64,000 nt of DNA from Hydractinia symbiolongicarpus (Eukaryota; Cnidaria; Hydrozoa; Anthoathecata; Hydractiniidae). Where the stretch lies: positions 1,798,001 through 1,862,000 of the forward strand of contig NC_079879.1 of the NCBI RefSeq assembly GCF_029227915.1. Reading direction: 5' to 3'. The notes under the pieces were generated by a model that saw only the letters and a program-made list of their open reading frames with translations, was not told the origin of the DNA and searched no databases. Position numbers and translations under genes: made by a program. Every line of letters starts with the position of its first letter. Position 1 is the first letter of the stretch. Shown here piece after piece: positions 37,101-49,109 of this stretch.

Positions 37101-40100
37101 AGATAAATATTTCATTTTGTACTGTGGGACCAGTCGTAGTCGTTAGCGCGCGCTGAAGAAATAGAGACAGTTTCAAAAACTACATTTCATTGACTTTTTA
37201 ACAGTATCAGTCCGCTTGAGTTACAACGGATGCGTCACATATTCGTACCAACATGGATTTAGCGATATTTTTCTGATATTACTAGGTTGCATCGCCTTCA
37301 AAAGTGAAACGATTGACTGTGGTCCTTAATTGAACTGATTAAGACTTTGACCTTATAAATGTGATAAATGAGGCAATTGGACTCCAAGAAATAACATTGT
37401 TTTTAATTTGACATGATTGGTGGAACTCAGTGATTACACTGGGCGCTGTGATTACGCTTCATTTAAAAATTTGGATAAGTAAGTCATTTTGTAATGTGGG
37501 ACCTATCGTAGCCCATAGCGCGCGCTGAGGAGATAGACACAGTTTCAAAAACTACATTTCATTGACTTTCTAACGGTAGCAGTCCGTTTGATTTACAACG
37601 GTTGGGTCACATATTCGTACCAACATGTATTTAGCAATATTTTTCTGATATTACTAGGTTGCATAGCTTTTAACAGTGAACCGATTGACTGTAGGACTTA
37701 ATTGAACTGATGTAGGACTGTGACCTTATAAATGTGATGAATAAGCCAATTGGACTCCAAGAAAAAACATTCTTCTTAATTTGACATGATTGCTGGAACT
37801 CAGTGATTACACTGGGAGCTGTGGTAGCGCTTTAATGAAAAATTTAGATAAATAAGTCAGCTTTTACTGTGGGACCAATCCTAGCCGTTACTGCGCGCTG
37901 AGAATACTGAAACAGTTTCCAAAACTACATTTCATTGAATTTCTAACGGTATAACTCCGTTTCAGTTACAACGGTTGCGTCACATATTCGTACCAACATG
38001 TATTTAGCGATATTTTTCTGATATTACTAGGTTGCATCGCTTTTAACAGTGAACCGATTTACTGTAGGACTTAATTGAACTGATGTTGGACTGTGACCTT
38101 ATAAATGTGATGAATAAGCCAATTGGACTCCAAGAAATAACACTTTTCTTAATTTGACATGATTGCTGGAACTCAGTGATTACACTGGGCGTTGTGGTAG
38201 CGCTTTAATGAAGAATTTAGATAAATATGTCATTGTGTACTGTGGCACCAATTGTAGTCGTTAGCACGCGCTGAAAAAATAGAGACAGTTTCAAAAACTA
38301 CATTTCATTGACTTTCTAACAGTATCAGTCCGCTTGAATTACAATGGTTGCGTCACATATTCGTACCAACATGTATTTAGCGATATTTTTCTGATATTAC
38401 TAGGTTGCATAGCTTTTAACAGTGAACCGATTGACTGTAGGACTTAATTGAACTGATGTTGGACTGCGACCTTATAAATGTGATGAATAAGCCAATTGGA
38501 CTCCAAGAAAAAACATTCTTCTTAATTTGACATGATTGCTGGAACTCAGTGATTACACTGGGCGCTGTGGTAGCGCTTTAATGAAAAATTTAGATAAATA
38601 AGTCAGCTTTTAATGTGGGACCAATCCTAGCCGTTACCGCGCGCTGAGAATACTGAAACAGTTTCCAAAACTACATTTCATTGAATTTCTAACGGTATAA
38701 CTCCGTTTCAGTTACAACGGTTGCGTCACATATTCGTACCAACATGTATTTAGCGATATTTTTCTGATATTACTAGGTTGCATCGCTTTTAACAGTGAAC
38801 CGATTTACTGTAGGACTTAATTGAACTGATGTTGGACTGTGACCTTATAAATGTGATGAATAAGCCAATTGGACTCCAAGAAATAACACTTTTCTTAATT
38901 TGACATGATTGCTGGAACTCAGTGATTACATTGGGCGTTGTGGTAGCGCTTTAATGGAAAATTTAGATAAATAAGTCAGCTTTTACTGTGGGACCAATCC
39001 TAGCCGTTAACGCGCGCTGAGAAAACAGAGACAGTTTCCAAAACTACATTTCATTGAATTTCTAACAGTATCAGTCCGCTTGAGTTACAATGGTTGCGTC
39101 ACATATTCTTACCAACATGTATTGAGCGAAATTTTTCTGATATTACTAGGTTGCATTGCTTTTAACAGTGACACGATTGACTGTGGGACTTAATTAAACT
39201 GATTTTGGACTTTGACCTTAGAAATGTGATAGATGAGGCATTTGGACTCCAAGAAATAACATTCTTCTTAATTTGAAATGATTGCTGGAACTCAGCGATT
39301 ACACTGGGCGTTGTGGTAGTTTTTAATGAAGAATTTAGATAAATATGTCATTTTGTACTGTGGCACCAATTGTAGTCATTAGTGCGCGCTGAAAAAATAG
39401 AGACAGTTTCAAAAACTACATTTCATTGACTTTCTAACGATATCACTCCGTTTCAGTTACAACGGTTGCGTCACATATTCGTACCAACATGGATTTAGCG
39501 ATATTTTTCTGATATTACTAGGTTGCATCGCTTTTAACAGTGAAACGATTGACTGTGGGACTTAATTGAACTGATTTTGGACTTTGACCTTATAAATGTT
39601 ATAAATGAGGCAAATGGACTCTAAGAAAAAGCATTCTTCTTAATTTGGCATGATTGCTGGAACTCAGCGATTACACTGGCCGCTGTGGTAGCGCTTTAAT
39701 GAAGAATTTAGATAAATATGTCATTTTGTACTGTGGGACCAATTGTAGTCGTTAGCGCGCGCTGAAGATATAGAGACAGTTTCAAAAACTACATTTCATT
39801 GACTTTCTAACAGTATCAGTCCGTTTGAGTTACAATGGTTGCGTCACATATTCGTACCAACATAGATTTAGCGATATTTTTTTGATATTACTAGGTTGCA
39901 TCGCTTTTATCAGTGAAACGATTGACTGTAGGACTTAATTGAACTGATATTGGGCTGTGACCTTATAAATGTGATGAATGAGCCAACTGGACTCCAAGAA
40001 ATAACATTGTTCTTAATTTGACATGATTGCTGGAACTCAGTGATTACACTGGGCGCTGTGATTACGCTTCATTTAAAAATTTGGATAAATAAGTCATTTT

Positions 40101-40154
40101 GTAATGCGGGACCTATCGTAGCCCATAGCGCGCGCTGAAGAGATAGAGACAGTT
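34190..40154 (+). repeat. 5- to 6-monomer HOR set inside large copy 1
   Basis: Units that start with the CTTGAATTACAATGG monomer begin at 34190, 36054 and 38291 (1,864 bp, then 2,237 bp, then about 1,864 bp to 40154). Each starts with the TAGCACGCGCTG-preceded unit carrying GCATAGCTTTTAACAG and is followed by a TACCGCGCGCTGAGAATACTG / TTTCCAAAAC unit; the downstream order then differs between units. The same three-unit arrangement is in copy 2 from 43062, 44926 and 47164 with equal spacing. Confidence 0.8.
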
Positions 40155-40452
40155 TCAAAAACTTCATTTCATTGACTTTCTAACGGTAGCAGTCCGTTTG
40201 ATTTACAACGGTTGGGTCACATATTCGTACCAACATAGATTTAGCGATATTTTTTTGATACTACTAGGTTGCATCGCTTTTAACAGTGAAACAATTGACT
40301 GTATAATGTCTTAATTTGTAAGGATTGCTGTAACTCAGCGATTACACTGGGCGTTGTGGTAGCGCTTTAATGAAGAATTTAGTTAAATATGTCATTTTGT
40401 ACTGTGGCACCAATTGTAGTCGTTAGGGCGCGCTGAAAAAATAGAGACAGTT
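40155..40452 (+). repeat. Truncated 298-bp monomer (3 of 3)
   Basis: The same deletion junction is found 10,364 bp after the unit at 29791, including the private GTAAGGATTGCTG. The head differs (AACTTCATTTC, TTGATTTACAACGGTTGGG) up to the duplication breakpoint within 40217-40236. The unit is therefore a junction monomer made by the large duplication. Confidence 0.93.
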
Positions 40453-43400
40453 TCAAAAACTACATTTCATTGACTTTCTAACAGTATCAGTCCGCTTGAG
40501 TTACAATGGTTGTGCACATATTCGTACCAACATGTATTTAGCGATATTTTTCTGATATTACTAGGTTGCATCACTTTTAACAGTGAACAGATTGACTGTA
40601 GGACTTAATTGAACTGATGTTGGACTGTGACCTTATAAATGTGATGAATGAGCCAAATGGACTCCAAGAAATAGCATTCTTCTTAATTTGGCATGATTGC
40701 TGGAACTCAGCGATTACACTGGCCGCTGTGGTAGCGCTTTAATGAAGAATTTAGATAAATAAGTCAGCTTTTACTGTGGGACCAATCCTAGCCGTTAACG
40801 CGCGCTGAGAAAACAGAGACAGTTTCCAAAACTACATTTCATTGAATTTCTAACGGTATAACTCCGTTTCAGTTACAACGGTTACGTCACATATTCGTAC
40901 CAACATGGATTTAGCGATATTTTTCTGTTATTACTAGGTTGCATCGCTTTTAACAGTGAAACGATTGACTGTGGGACTTAATTGAACTGATTTTGGACTT
41001 TGACCTTAGAAATGTGATAGATGAGGCATTTGGACTCCAAGAAATAACATTCTTCTTAATTTGAAATGATTGCTGGAACTCAGCGATTACACTGGGCGGT
41101 TGTGGTAGTTTTTATTGAAGAATTTAGATAAATATGTCATTTTGTACTGAGGCACCAATTGTAGTCATTAGCGCGCGCTTAAAAAATAGAGACAGTTTCA
41201 AAAACTACATTTCATTGACTTTCTAACGATATAACTCCGTTTCAGTTACAACGGTTGCGTCACATATTCGTACCAACATGGATTTAGCGATATTTTTCTG
41301 TTATTACTAGGTTGCATCGCTTTTAACAGTGAAACGATTGACTGTGGGACTTAATTGAACTGATTTTGGACTTTGACCTTATAAATGTTATAAATGAGGC
41401 AAATGGACTCTAATAAATAGCATTCTTCTTAATTTGGCATGATTGCTGGAACTCAGCGATTACACTGGCCGCTGTGGTAGCGCTTTAATGAAGAATTTAG
41501 ATAAATATGTCATTTTGTATTGTGGGACCAATTGTAGTCGTTAGCGCGCGCTGAAGATATAGAGACAGTTTCAAAAACTACATTTCATTGACTTTCTAAC
41601 AGTATCAGTCCGTTTGAGTTACAATGGTTGCGTCACTTATTCGTACCAACATAGATTTAGCGATATTTTTTTGATATTACTAGGTTGCATCGCTTTTAAC
41701 AGTGAAAGGATTGACTGTAGGACTTAATAGAATTGATATTGGACTGTGACCTTATAAATGTGATGAATGAGCCAACTGGACTCCAAGAAATAACATTGTT
41801 CTTAATTTGACATGATTGCTGGAACTCAGTGATTACACTGGGCGCTGTGATTACGCTTCATTTAAAAATTTGGATAAATAAGTCATTTTGTAATGCGGGA
41901 CCTATCGTAGCCCATAGCGCGCGTTGAAGAGATAGAGACAGTTTCAAAAACTACATTTCATTGACTTTCTAACGGTAGCAGTCCGTTTGAGTTACAACGG
42001 TTGGGTCACATATTCGTACCAACATGTAGTAAGCGAAATTTTTCTGATATTACTTTGATGCATCGCTTTTAATAGTGACACGATTGACTGTGGGACTTAA
42101 TTGAACTGATTTTGGACTTTGACCTTAGAAATGTGATAGATGAGGCATTTGGACCCCAAGAAATAACATTCTTCTTAATTAGAAATGATTGCTGTAACTC
42201 AGCGATTACACTTGGCGTTGTGGTAGCGCTTTAATGAAGAATTTAATTAAATATGTCATCTTGTACTGTGGCACCAATTGTAGTCGTTAGCGCGCGCTGA
42301 AAAAATAGAGACAGTTTCAAAAACTACATTTCATTGACTTTCTAACAGTATCAGTCCGCTTGAGTTACAATGGTTGCGTCACATATTCTTACCAACATGT
42401 ATTGAGCGAAATTTTTCTGATATTACTAGGTTGCATCGCTTTTAACAGTGACACGATTGACTGTGGGACTTAATTAAACTGATTTTGGACTTTGACCTTA
42501 GAAATGTGATAGATGAGGCATTTGGACTCCAAGAAATAACATTCTTCTTAATTTGAAATGATTGCTGGAACTCAGCGATTACACTGGGCGTTGTGGTAGT
42601 TTTTAATGAAGAATTTAGATAAATATGTCATTTTGTACTGTGGCACCAATTGTAGTCATTAGTGCGCGCTGAAAAAATAGAGACAGTTTCAAAAACTACA
42701 TTTCATTGACTTTCTAACGATATAACTCCGTTTCAGTTACAACGGTTGCGTCACATATTCGTACCAACATGGATTTAGCGATATTTTTCTGATATTACTA
42801 GGTTGCATCGCTTTTAACAGTGACACGATTGACTGTGGGACTTAATTGAACTGATTTTGGACTTTGACCTTAGAAATGTGATAGATGAGGCATTTGGACT
42901 CCAAGAAATAACATTCTTCTTAATTTGAAATGATTGCTGGAACTCAGCGGTTACACTGGGCGTGGTGGTAGCGCTTTAATGAAGAATTTAGATAAATATG
43001 TCATTTTGTACTGTGGCACCAATTGTAGCCGTTAGCACGCGCTGAAAAAATAGAGACAGTTTCAAAAACTACATTTCATTGACTTTCTAACAGTATCAGT
43101 CCGCTTGAATTACAATGGTTGCGTCACATATTCGTACCAACATGTATTTAGCGATATTTATCTGATATTACTAGGTTGCATAGCTTTAAACAGTTAACCG
43201 ATTGACTGTAGGACTTAATTGAACTGATGTTGGACTGCGACCTTATAAATGTGATGAATAAGCCAATTGGACTCCAAGAAAAAACATTCTTCTTAATTTG
43301 ACATGATTGCTGGAACTCAGTGATTACACTGGGCGCTGTGGTAGCGCTTGAATGAAAAATTTAGATAAATAAGTCAGCTTTTACTGTGGGACCAATCCTA

Positions 43401-46400
43401 GCCGTTACCGCGCGCTGAGAATACTGAAACAGTTTCCAAAACTACATTTCATTGAATTTCTAACGGTATAACTCCGTTTCAGTTACAACGGTTGCGTCAC
43501 ATATTCGTACCAACATGTATTTAGCGATATTTTTCTGATATTACTAGGTTGCATCGCTTTTAACAGTGAACCGATTTACTGTAGGACTTAATTGAACTGA
43601 TGTTGGACTGTGACCTTATAAATGTGATGAATAAGCCAATTAGACTCCAAGAAATAACACTTTTCTTAATTTGACATGATTGCTGGAACTCAGTGATTAC
43701 ATTGGGCGTTGTGGTAGCGCTTTAATGGAAAATTTAGATAAATAAGTCAGCTTTTACTGTGGGACCAATCCTAGCCGTTAACGCGCGCTGAGAAAACAGA
43801 GACAGTTTCCAAAACTACATTTCATTGAATTTCTAACAGTATCAGTCCGCTTGAGTTACAATGGTTGCGTCACATATTCTTACCAACATGTATTGAGCGA
43901 AATTTTTCTGATATTACTAGGTTGCATCGCTTTTAACAGTGACACGATTGACTGTGGGACTTAATTAAACTGATTTTGGACTTTGACCTCAGAAATGTGA
44001 TAGATGAGGCATTTGGACTCCAAGAAATAACATTCTTCTTAATTTGAAATGATTGCTGGAACTCAGCGATTACACTGGGCGTTGTGGTAGTTTTTAATGA
44101 AGAATTTAGATAAATATGTCATTTTGTACTGTGGCACCAATTGTAGTCATTAGTGCGCGCTAAAAAAATAGAGACAGTTTCAAAAACTACATTTCATTGA
44201 CTTTCTAACGATATAACTCCGTTTCAGTTACAACGGTTGCGTCACATATTCGTACCAACATGGATTTAGCGATGTTTTTCTGATATTACTAGGTTGCATC
44301 GCTTTTAACAGTGAAACGATTGACTGTGGGACTTAATTGAACTGATTTTGGACTTTGACCTTATAAATGTTATAAATGAGGCAAATGGACTCTAAGAAAA
44401 AGCATTCTTCTTAATTTGGCATGATTGCTGGAACTCAGCGATTACACTGGCCGCTGTGGTAGCGCTTTAATGAAGAATTTAGATAAATATGTCATTTTGT
44501 ACTGTGGGACCAATTGTAGTCGCTAGCGCGCGCTGAAGATATAGAGACAGTTTCAAAAACTACATTTCATTGACTTTCTAACAGTATCAGTCCGTTTGAG
44601 TTACAATGGTTGCGTCACATATTCGTACCAACATGTAGTGAGCGAAATTTTTCTGATATTATTAGGTTGCATCGCTTTTAACAGTGACACGATTGACTGT
44701 GGGACTTAATTGAACTGATTTTGGACTTTGACCTTAGAAATGTGATAGATGAGGCATTTGGACTCCAAGAAATAACATTCTTCTTAATTTGAAATGATTG
44801 CTGGAACTCAGCGGTTACACTGGGCGTGGTGGTAGCGCTTTAATGAAGAATTTAGATAAATATGTCATTTTGTACTGTGGCACCAATTGTAGTCGTTAGC
44901 ACGCGCTGAAAAAATAGAGACAGTTTCAAAAACTACATTTCATTGACTTTCTAACAGTATCAGTCCGCTTGAATTACAATGGTTGCGTCACATATTCGTA
45001 CCAACATGTATTTAGCGATATTTTTCTGATATTACTAGGTTGCATAGCTTTTAACAGTGAACCGATTGACTGTAGGACTTAATTGAACTGATGTTGGACT
45101 GCGACCTTATAAATGTAATGAATAAGCCAATTGGACTCCAAGAAAAAACATTCTTCTTAATTTGACATGATTGCTGGAACTCAGTGATTACACTGGGCGC
45201 TGTTGTAGCGCTTTAATGAAAAATTTAGATAAATAAGTCAGCTTTTACTGTGGGACCAATCCTAGCCGTTACCGCGCGCTGAGAATACTGAAACAGTTTC
45301 CAAAACTACATTTCATTGAATTTCTAACGGTATAACTCCGTTTCAGTTACAACGGTTGCGTCACATATTCGTACCAACATGTATTTAGCGATATTTTTCT
45401 GATATTACTAGGTTGCATCGCTTTTAACAGTGAACCGATTTACTGTAGGACTTAATTGAACTGATGTTGGACTGTGACCTTATAAATGTGATGAATAAGC
45501 CAATTGGACTCCAAGAAATAACACTTTTCTTAATTTGACATGATTGCTGGAACTCAGTGATTACATTGGGCGTTGTGGTAGCGCTTTAATGGAAAATTTA
45601 GATAAATAAGTCAGCTTTTACTGTGGGACCAATCCTAGCCGTTAACGCGCGCTGAGAAAACAGAGACAGTTTCCAAAACTACATTTCATTGAATTTCTAA
45701 CGGTATAACTCCGTTTCAGTTACAACGGTTACGTCACATATTCGCACCAACATGTATTTAGCGAAATTTTTCTGATATTACTAGGTTGCATCGCTTTTAA
45801 CAGTGACACGATTGACTGTGGTCCTTAATTGAACTGATTTTGGACTTTGACCTTATAAATGCGATAAATGAGGCAATTGGACTCCAAGAAATAACATTGT
45901 TTTTAATTTGACATGATTGGTGGAACTCAGTGATTACACTGGGCGCTGTGATTACGCTTCATTTAAAAATTTGGATAAGTAAGTCATTTTGTAATGTGGG
46001 ACCTATCGTAGCCCATAGCGCGCGCTGAGGAGATAGACACAGTTTCAAAAACTACATTTCATTGACTTTCTAACGGTAGCAGTCCGTTTGATTTACAACG
46101 GTTGGGTCACATATTCGTACCAACATGTATTTAGCGATATTTTTCTGATATTACTAGGTTGCATAGCTTTTAACAGTGAACCGATTGACTGTAGGACTTA
46201 ATTGAACTGATGTAGGACTGTGACCTAATAAATGTGATGAATAAGCCAATTGGACTCCAAGAAAAAACATTCTTCTTAATTTGACATGATTGCTGGAACT
46301 CAGTGATTACACTGGGAGCTGTGGTAGCGCTTTAATGAAAAATTTAGATAAATAAGTCAGCTTTTACTGTGGGACCAATCCTAGCCGTTACTGCGCGCTG

Positions 46401-49089
46401 AGAATACTGAAACAGTTTCCAAAACTACATTTCATTGAATTTCTAACGGTATAACTCCGTTTCAGTTACAACGGTTGCGTCACATATTCGTACCAACATG
46501 TATTTAGCGATATTTTTCTGATATTACTAGGTTGCATCGCTTTTAACAGTGAACCGATTTACTGTAGGACTTAATTGAACTGATGTTGGACTGTGACCTT
46601 ATAAATGTGATGAATAAGCCAATTGGACTCCAAGAAATAACACTTTTCTTAATTTGACATGATTGCTGGAACTCAGTGATTACACTGGGCGTTGTGGTAG
46701 CGCTTTAATGGAAAATTTAGATAAATAAGTCAGCTTTTACTGTGGGACCAATCCTAGCCGTTAACGCGCGCTGAGGAGATAGACACAGTTTCAAAAACTA
46801 CATTTCATTGACTTTCTAACGGTAGCAGTCCGTTTGATTTAAAACGGTTGGGTCACATATTCGTACCAACATGTAGTGAGCGAAATTTTTCTGATATTAT
46901 TAGGTTGCATCGCTTTTAACAGTGACACGATTGACTGTGGGACTTAATTGAACTGATTTTGGACTTTGACCTTAGAAATGTGATAGATGAGGCATTTGGA
47001 CTCCAAGAAATAACATTCTTCTTAATTTGAAATGATTGCTGGAACTCAGCGGTTACACTGGGCGTGGTGGTAGCGCTTTAATGAAGAATTTAGATAAATA
47101 TGTCATTTTGTACTGTGGCACCAATTGTAGTCGTTAGCACGCGCTGAAAAAATAGAGACAGTTTCAAAAACTACATTTCATTGACTTTCTAACAGTATCA
47201 GTCCGCTTGAATTACAATGGTTGCGTCACATATTCGTACCAACATGTATTTAGCGATATTTTTCTGATATTACTAGGTTGCATAGCTTTTAACAGTGAAC
47301 CGATTGACTGTAGGACTTAATTGAACTGATGTTGGACTGCGACCTTATAAATGTGATGAATAAGCCAATTGGACTCCAAGAAAAAACATTCTTCTTAATT
47401 TGACATGATTGCTGGAACTCAGTAATTACACTGGGCGCTGTGGTAGCGCTTTAATGAAAAATTTAGATAAATAAGTCAGCTTTTAATGTGGGACCAATCC
47501 TAGCCGTTACCGCGCGCTGAGAATACTGAAACAGTTTCCAAAACTACATTTCATTGAATTTCTAACGGTATAACTCCGTTTCAGTTACAACGGTTGCGTC
47601 ACATATTCGTACCAACATGTATTTAGCGATATTTTTCTGATATTACTAGGTTGCATCGCTTTTAACAGTGAACCGATTTACTGTAGGACTTAATTGAACT
47701 GATGTTGGACTGTGACCTTATAAATGTGATGAATAAGCCAATTGGACTCCAAGAAATAACACTTTTCTTAATTTGACATGATTGCTGGAACTCAGTGATT
47801 ACATTGGGCGTTGTGGTAGCGCTTTAATGGAAAATTTAGATAAATAAGTCAGCTTTTACTGTGGGACCAATCCTAGCCGTTAACGCGCGCTGAGAAAACA
47901 GAGACAGTTTCCAAAACTACATTTCATTGAATTTCTAACAGTATCAGTCCGCTTGAGTTACAATGGTTGCGTCACATATTCTTACCAACATGTATTGAGC
48001 GAAATTTTTCTGATATTACTAGGTTGCATCGCTTTTAACAGTGACACGATTGACTGTGGGACTTAATTAAACTGATTTTGGACTTTGACCTTAGAAATGT
48101 GATAGATGAGGCATTTGGACTCCAAGAAATAACATTCTTCTTAATTTGAAATGATTGCTGGAACTCAGCGATTACACTGGGCGTTGTGGTAGTTTTTAAT
48201 GAAGAATTTAGATAAATATGTCATTTTGTACTGTGGCACCAATTGTAGTCATTAGTGCGCGCTGAAAAAATAGAGACAGTTTCAAAAACTACATTTCATT
48301 GACTTTCTAACGATATCACTCCGTTTCAGTTACAACGGTTGCGTCACATATTCGTACCAACATGGATTTAGCGATATTTTTCTGATATTACTAGGTTGCA
48401 TCGCTTTTAACAGTGAAACGATTGACTGTGGGACTTAATTGAACTGATTTTGGACTTTGACCTTATAAATGTTATAAATGAGGCAAATGGACTCTAAGAA
48501 AAAGCATTCTTCTTAATTTGGCATGATTGCTGGAACTCAGCGATTACACTGGCCGCTGTGGTAGCGCTTTAATGAAGAATTTAGATAAATATGTCATTTT
48601 GTACTGTGGGACCAATTGTAGTCGTTAGCGCGCGCTGAAGATATAGAGACAGTTTCAAAAACTACATTTCATTGACTTTCTAACAGTATCAGTCCGTTTG
48701 AGTTACAATGGTTGCGTCACATATTCGTACCAACATAGATTTAGCGATATTTTTTTGATATTACTAGGTTGCATCGCTTTTATCAGTGAAACGATTGACT
48801 GTAGGACTGAATTGAACTGATATTGGGCTGTGACCTTATAAATGTGATGAATGAGCCAACTGGACTCCAAGAAATAACATTGTTCTTAATTTGACATGAT
48901 TGCTGGAACTCAGTGATTACACTGGGCGCTGTGATTACGCTTCATTTAAAAATTTGGATAAATAAGTCATTTTGTAATGCGGGACCTATCGTAGCCCATA
49001 GCGCGCGCTGAAGAGATAGAGACAGTTTCAAAAACTTCATTTCATTGACTTTCTAACGGTAGCAGTCCGTTTGATTTACAACGGTTGGG
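40217..49089 (+). repeat. Large tandem duplication, copy 2 (8,873 bp, 24 monomers)
   Basis: Monomers start at 40453, 40825, 41198, 41571, 41944, 42317, 42689, 43062, 43435, 43808, 44180, 44553, 44926, 45299, 45672, 46045, 46418, 46791, 47164, 47537, 47910, 48282, 48655 and 49028. They match copy 1 in order, with three structural differences: only one version of the 4-monomer block, no counterpart of the monomer around 37.0-37.36 kb (copy 1 units 36800 and 37173 are fused into 45672), and one extra monomer around 46.7-47.1 kb. Net change: minus 1,491, minus 372, plus 373. The shared 20-mer at 40217-40236 and at 49090-49109 marks both ends. Confidence 0.9.
46791..47163 (+). repeat. Extra monomer specific to large copy 2
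   Basis: The unit starts after CTGAGGAGATAGACACAG and combines TTGATTTAAAACGGTTGGG with TGTAGTGAGCG, ATATTATTAGGTTGC, and the GCGTGGTGGTAGCG tail. Large copy 1 has nothing at the corresponding place (about 38.21 kb), where the sequence passes directly to the tail of such a unit. Insertion and loss cannot be told apart from the window alone. Confidence 0.8.
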
Positions 49090-49109
49090 TCACATATTCG
49101 TACCAACAT

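Larger units (their letters stand above)
29853..40216 (+). repeat. Large tandem duplication, copy 1 (10,364 bp, 28 monomers)
   Basis: Monomers start at 30089, 30462, 30835, 31208, 31581, 31954, 32326, 32699, 33072, 33445, 33817, 34190, 34563, 34936, 35308, 35681, 36054, 36427, 36800, 37173, 37545, 37918, 38291, 38664, 39037, 39409, 39782 and 40155. The copy is aligned with 40217-49089 by many private variants. Offsets are 10,364 at the left, 8,872 from 32.7 to 36.9 kb, 8,500 from 37.4 to 38.2 kb and 8,873 from 38.3 to 40.2 kb. It holds a 4-monomer internal duplication and a monomer near 37.0-37.36 kb that copy 2 lacks. The left edge lies in the shared 20-mer TCACATATTCGTACCAACAT at 29853-29872. 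Confidence 0.9.

Noticed and set aside
46887-46897. Telomere-type TTAGG words
   Set aside because: TTAGG occurs singly as part of the monomer (TATTATTAGGTTGC); there is no run of telomere repeats.
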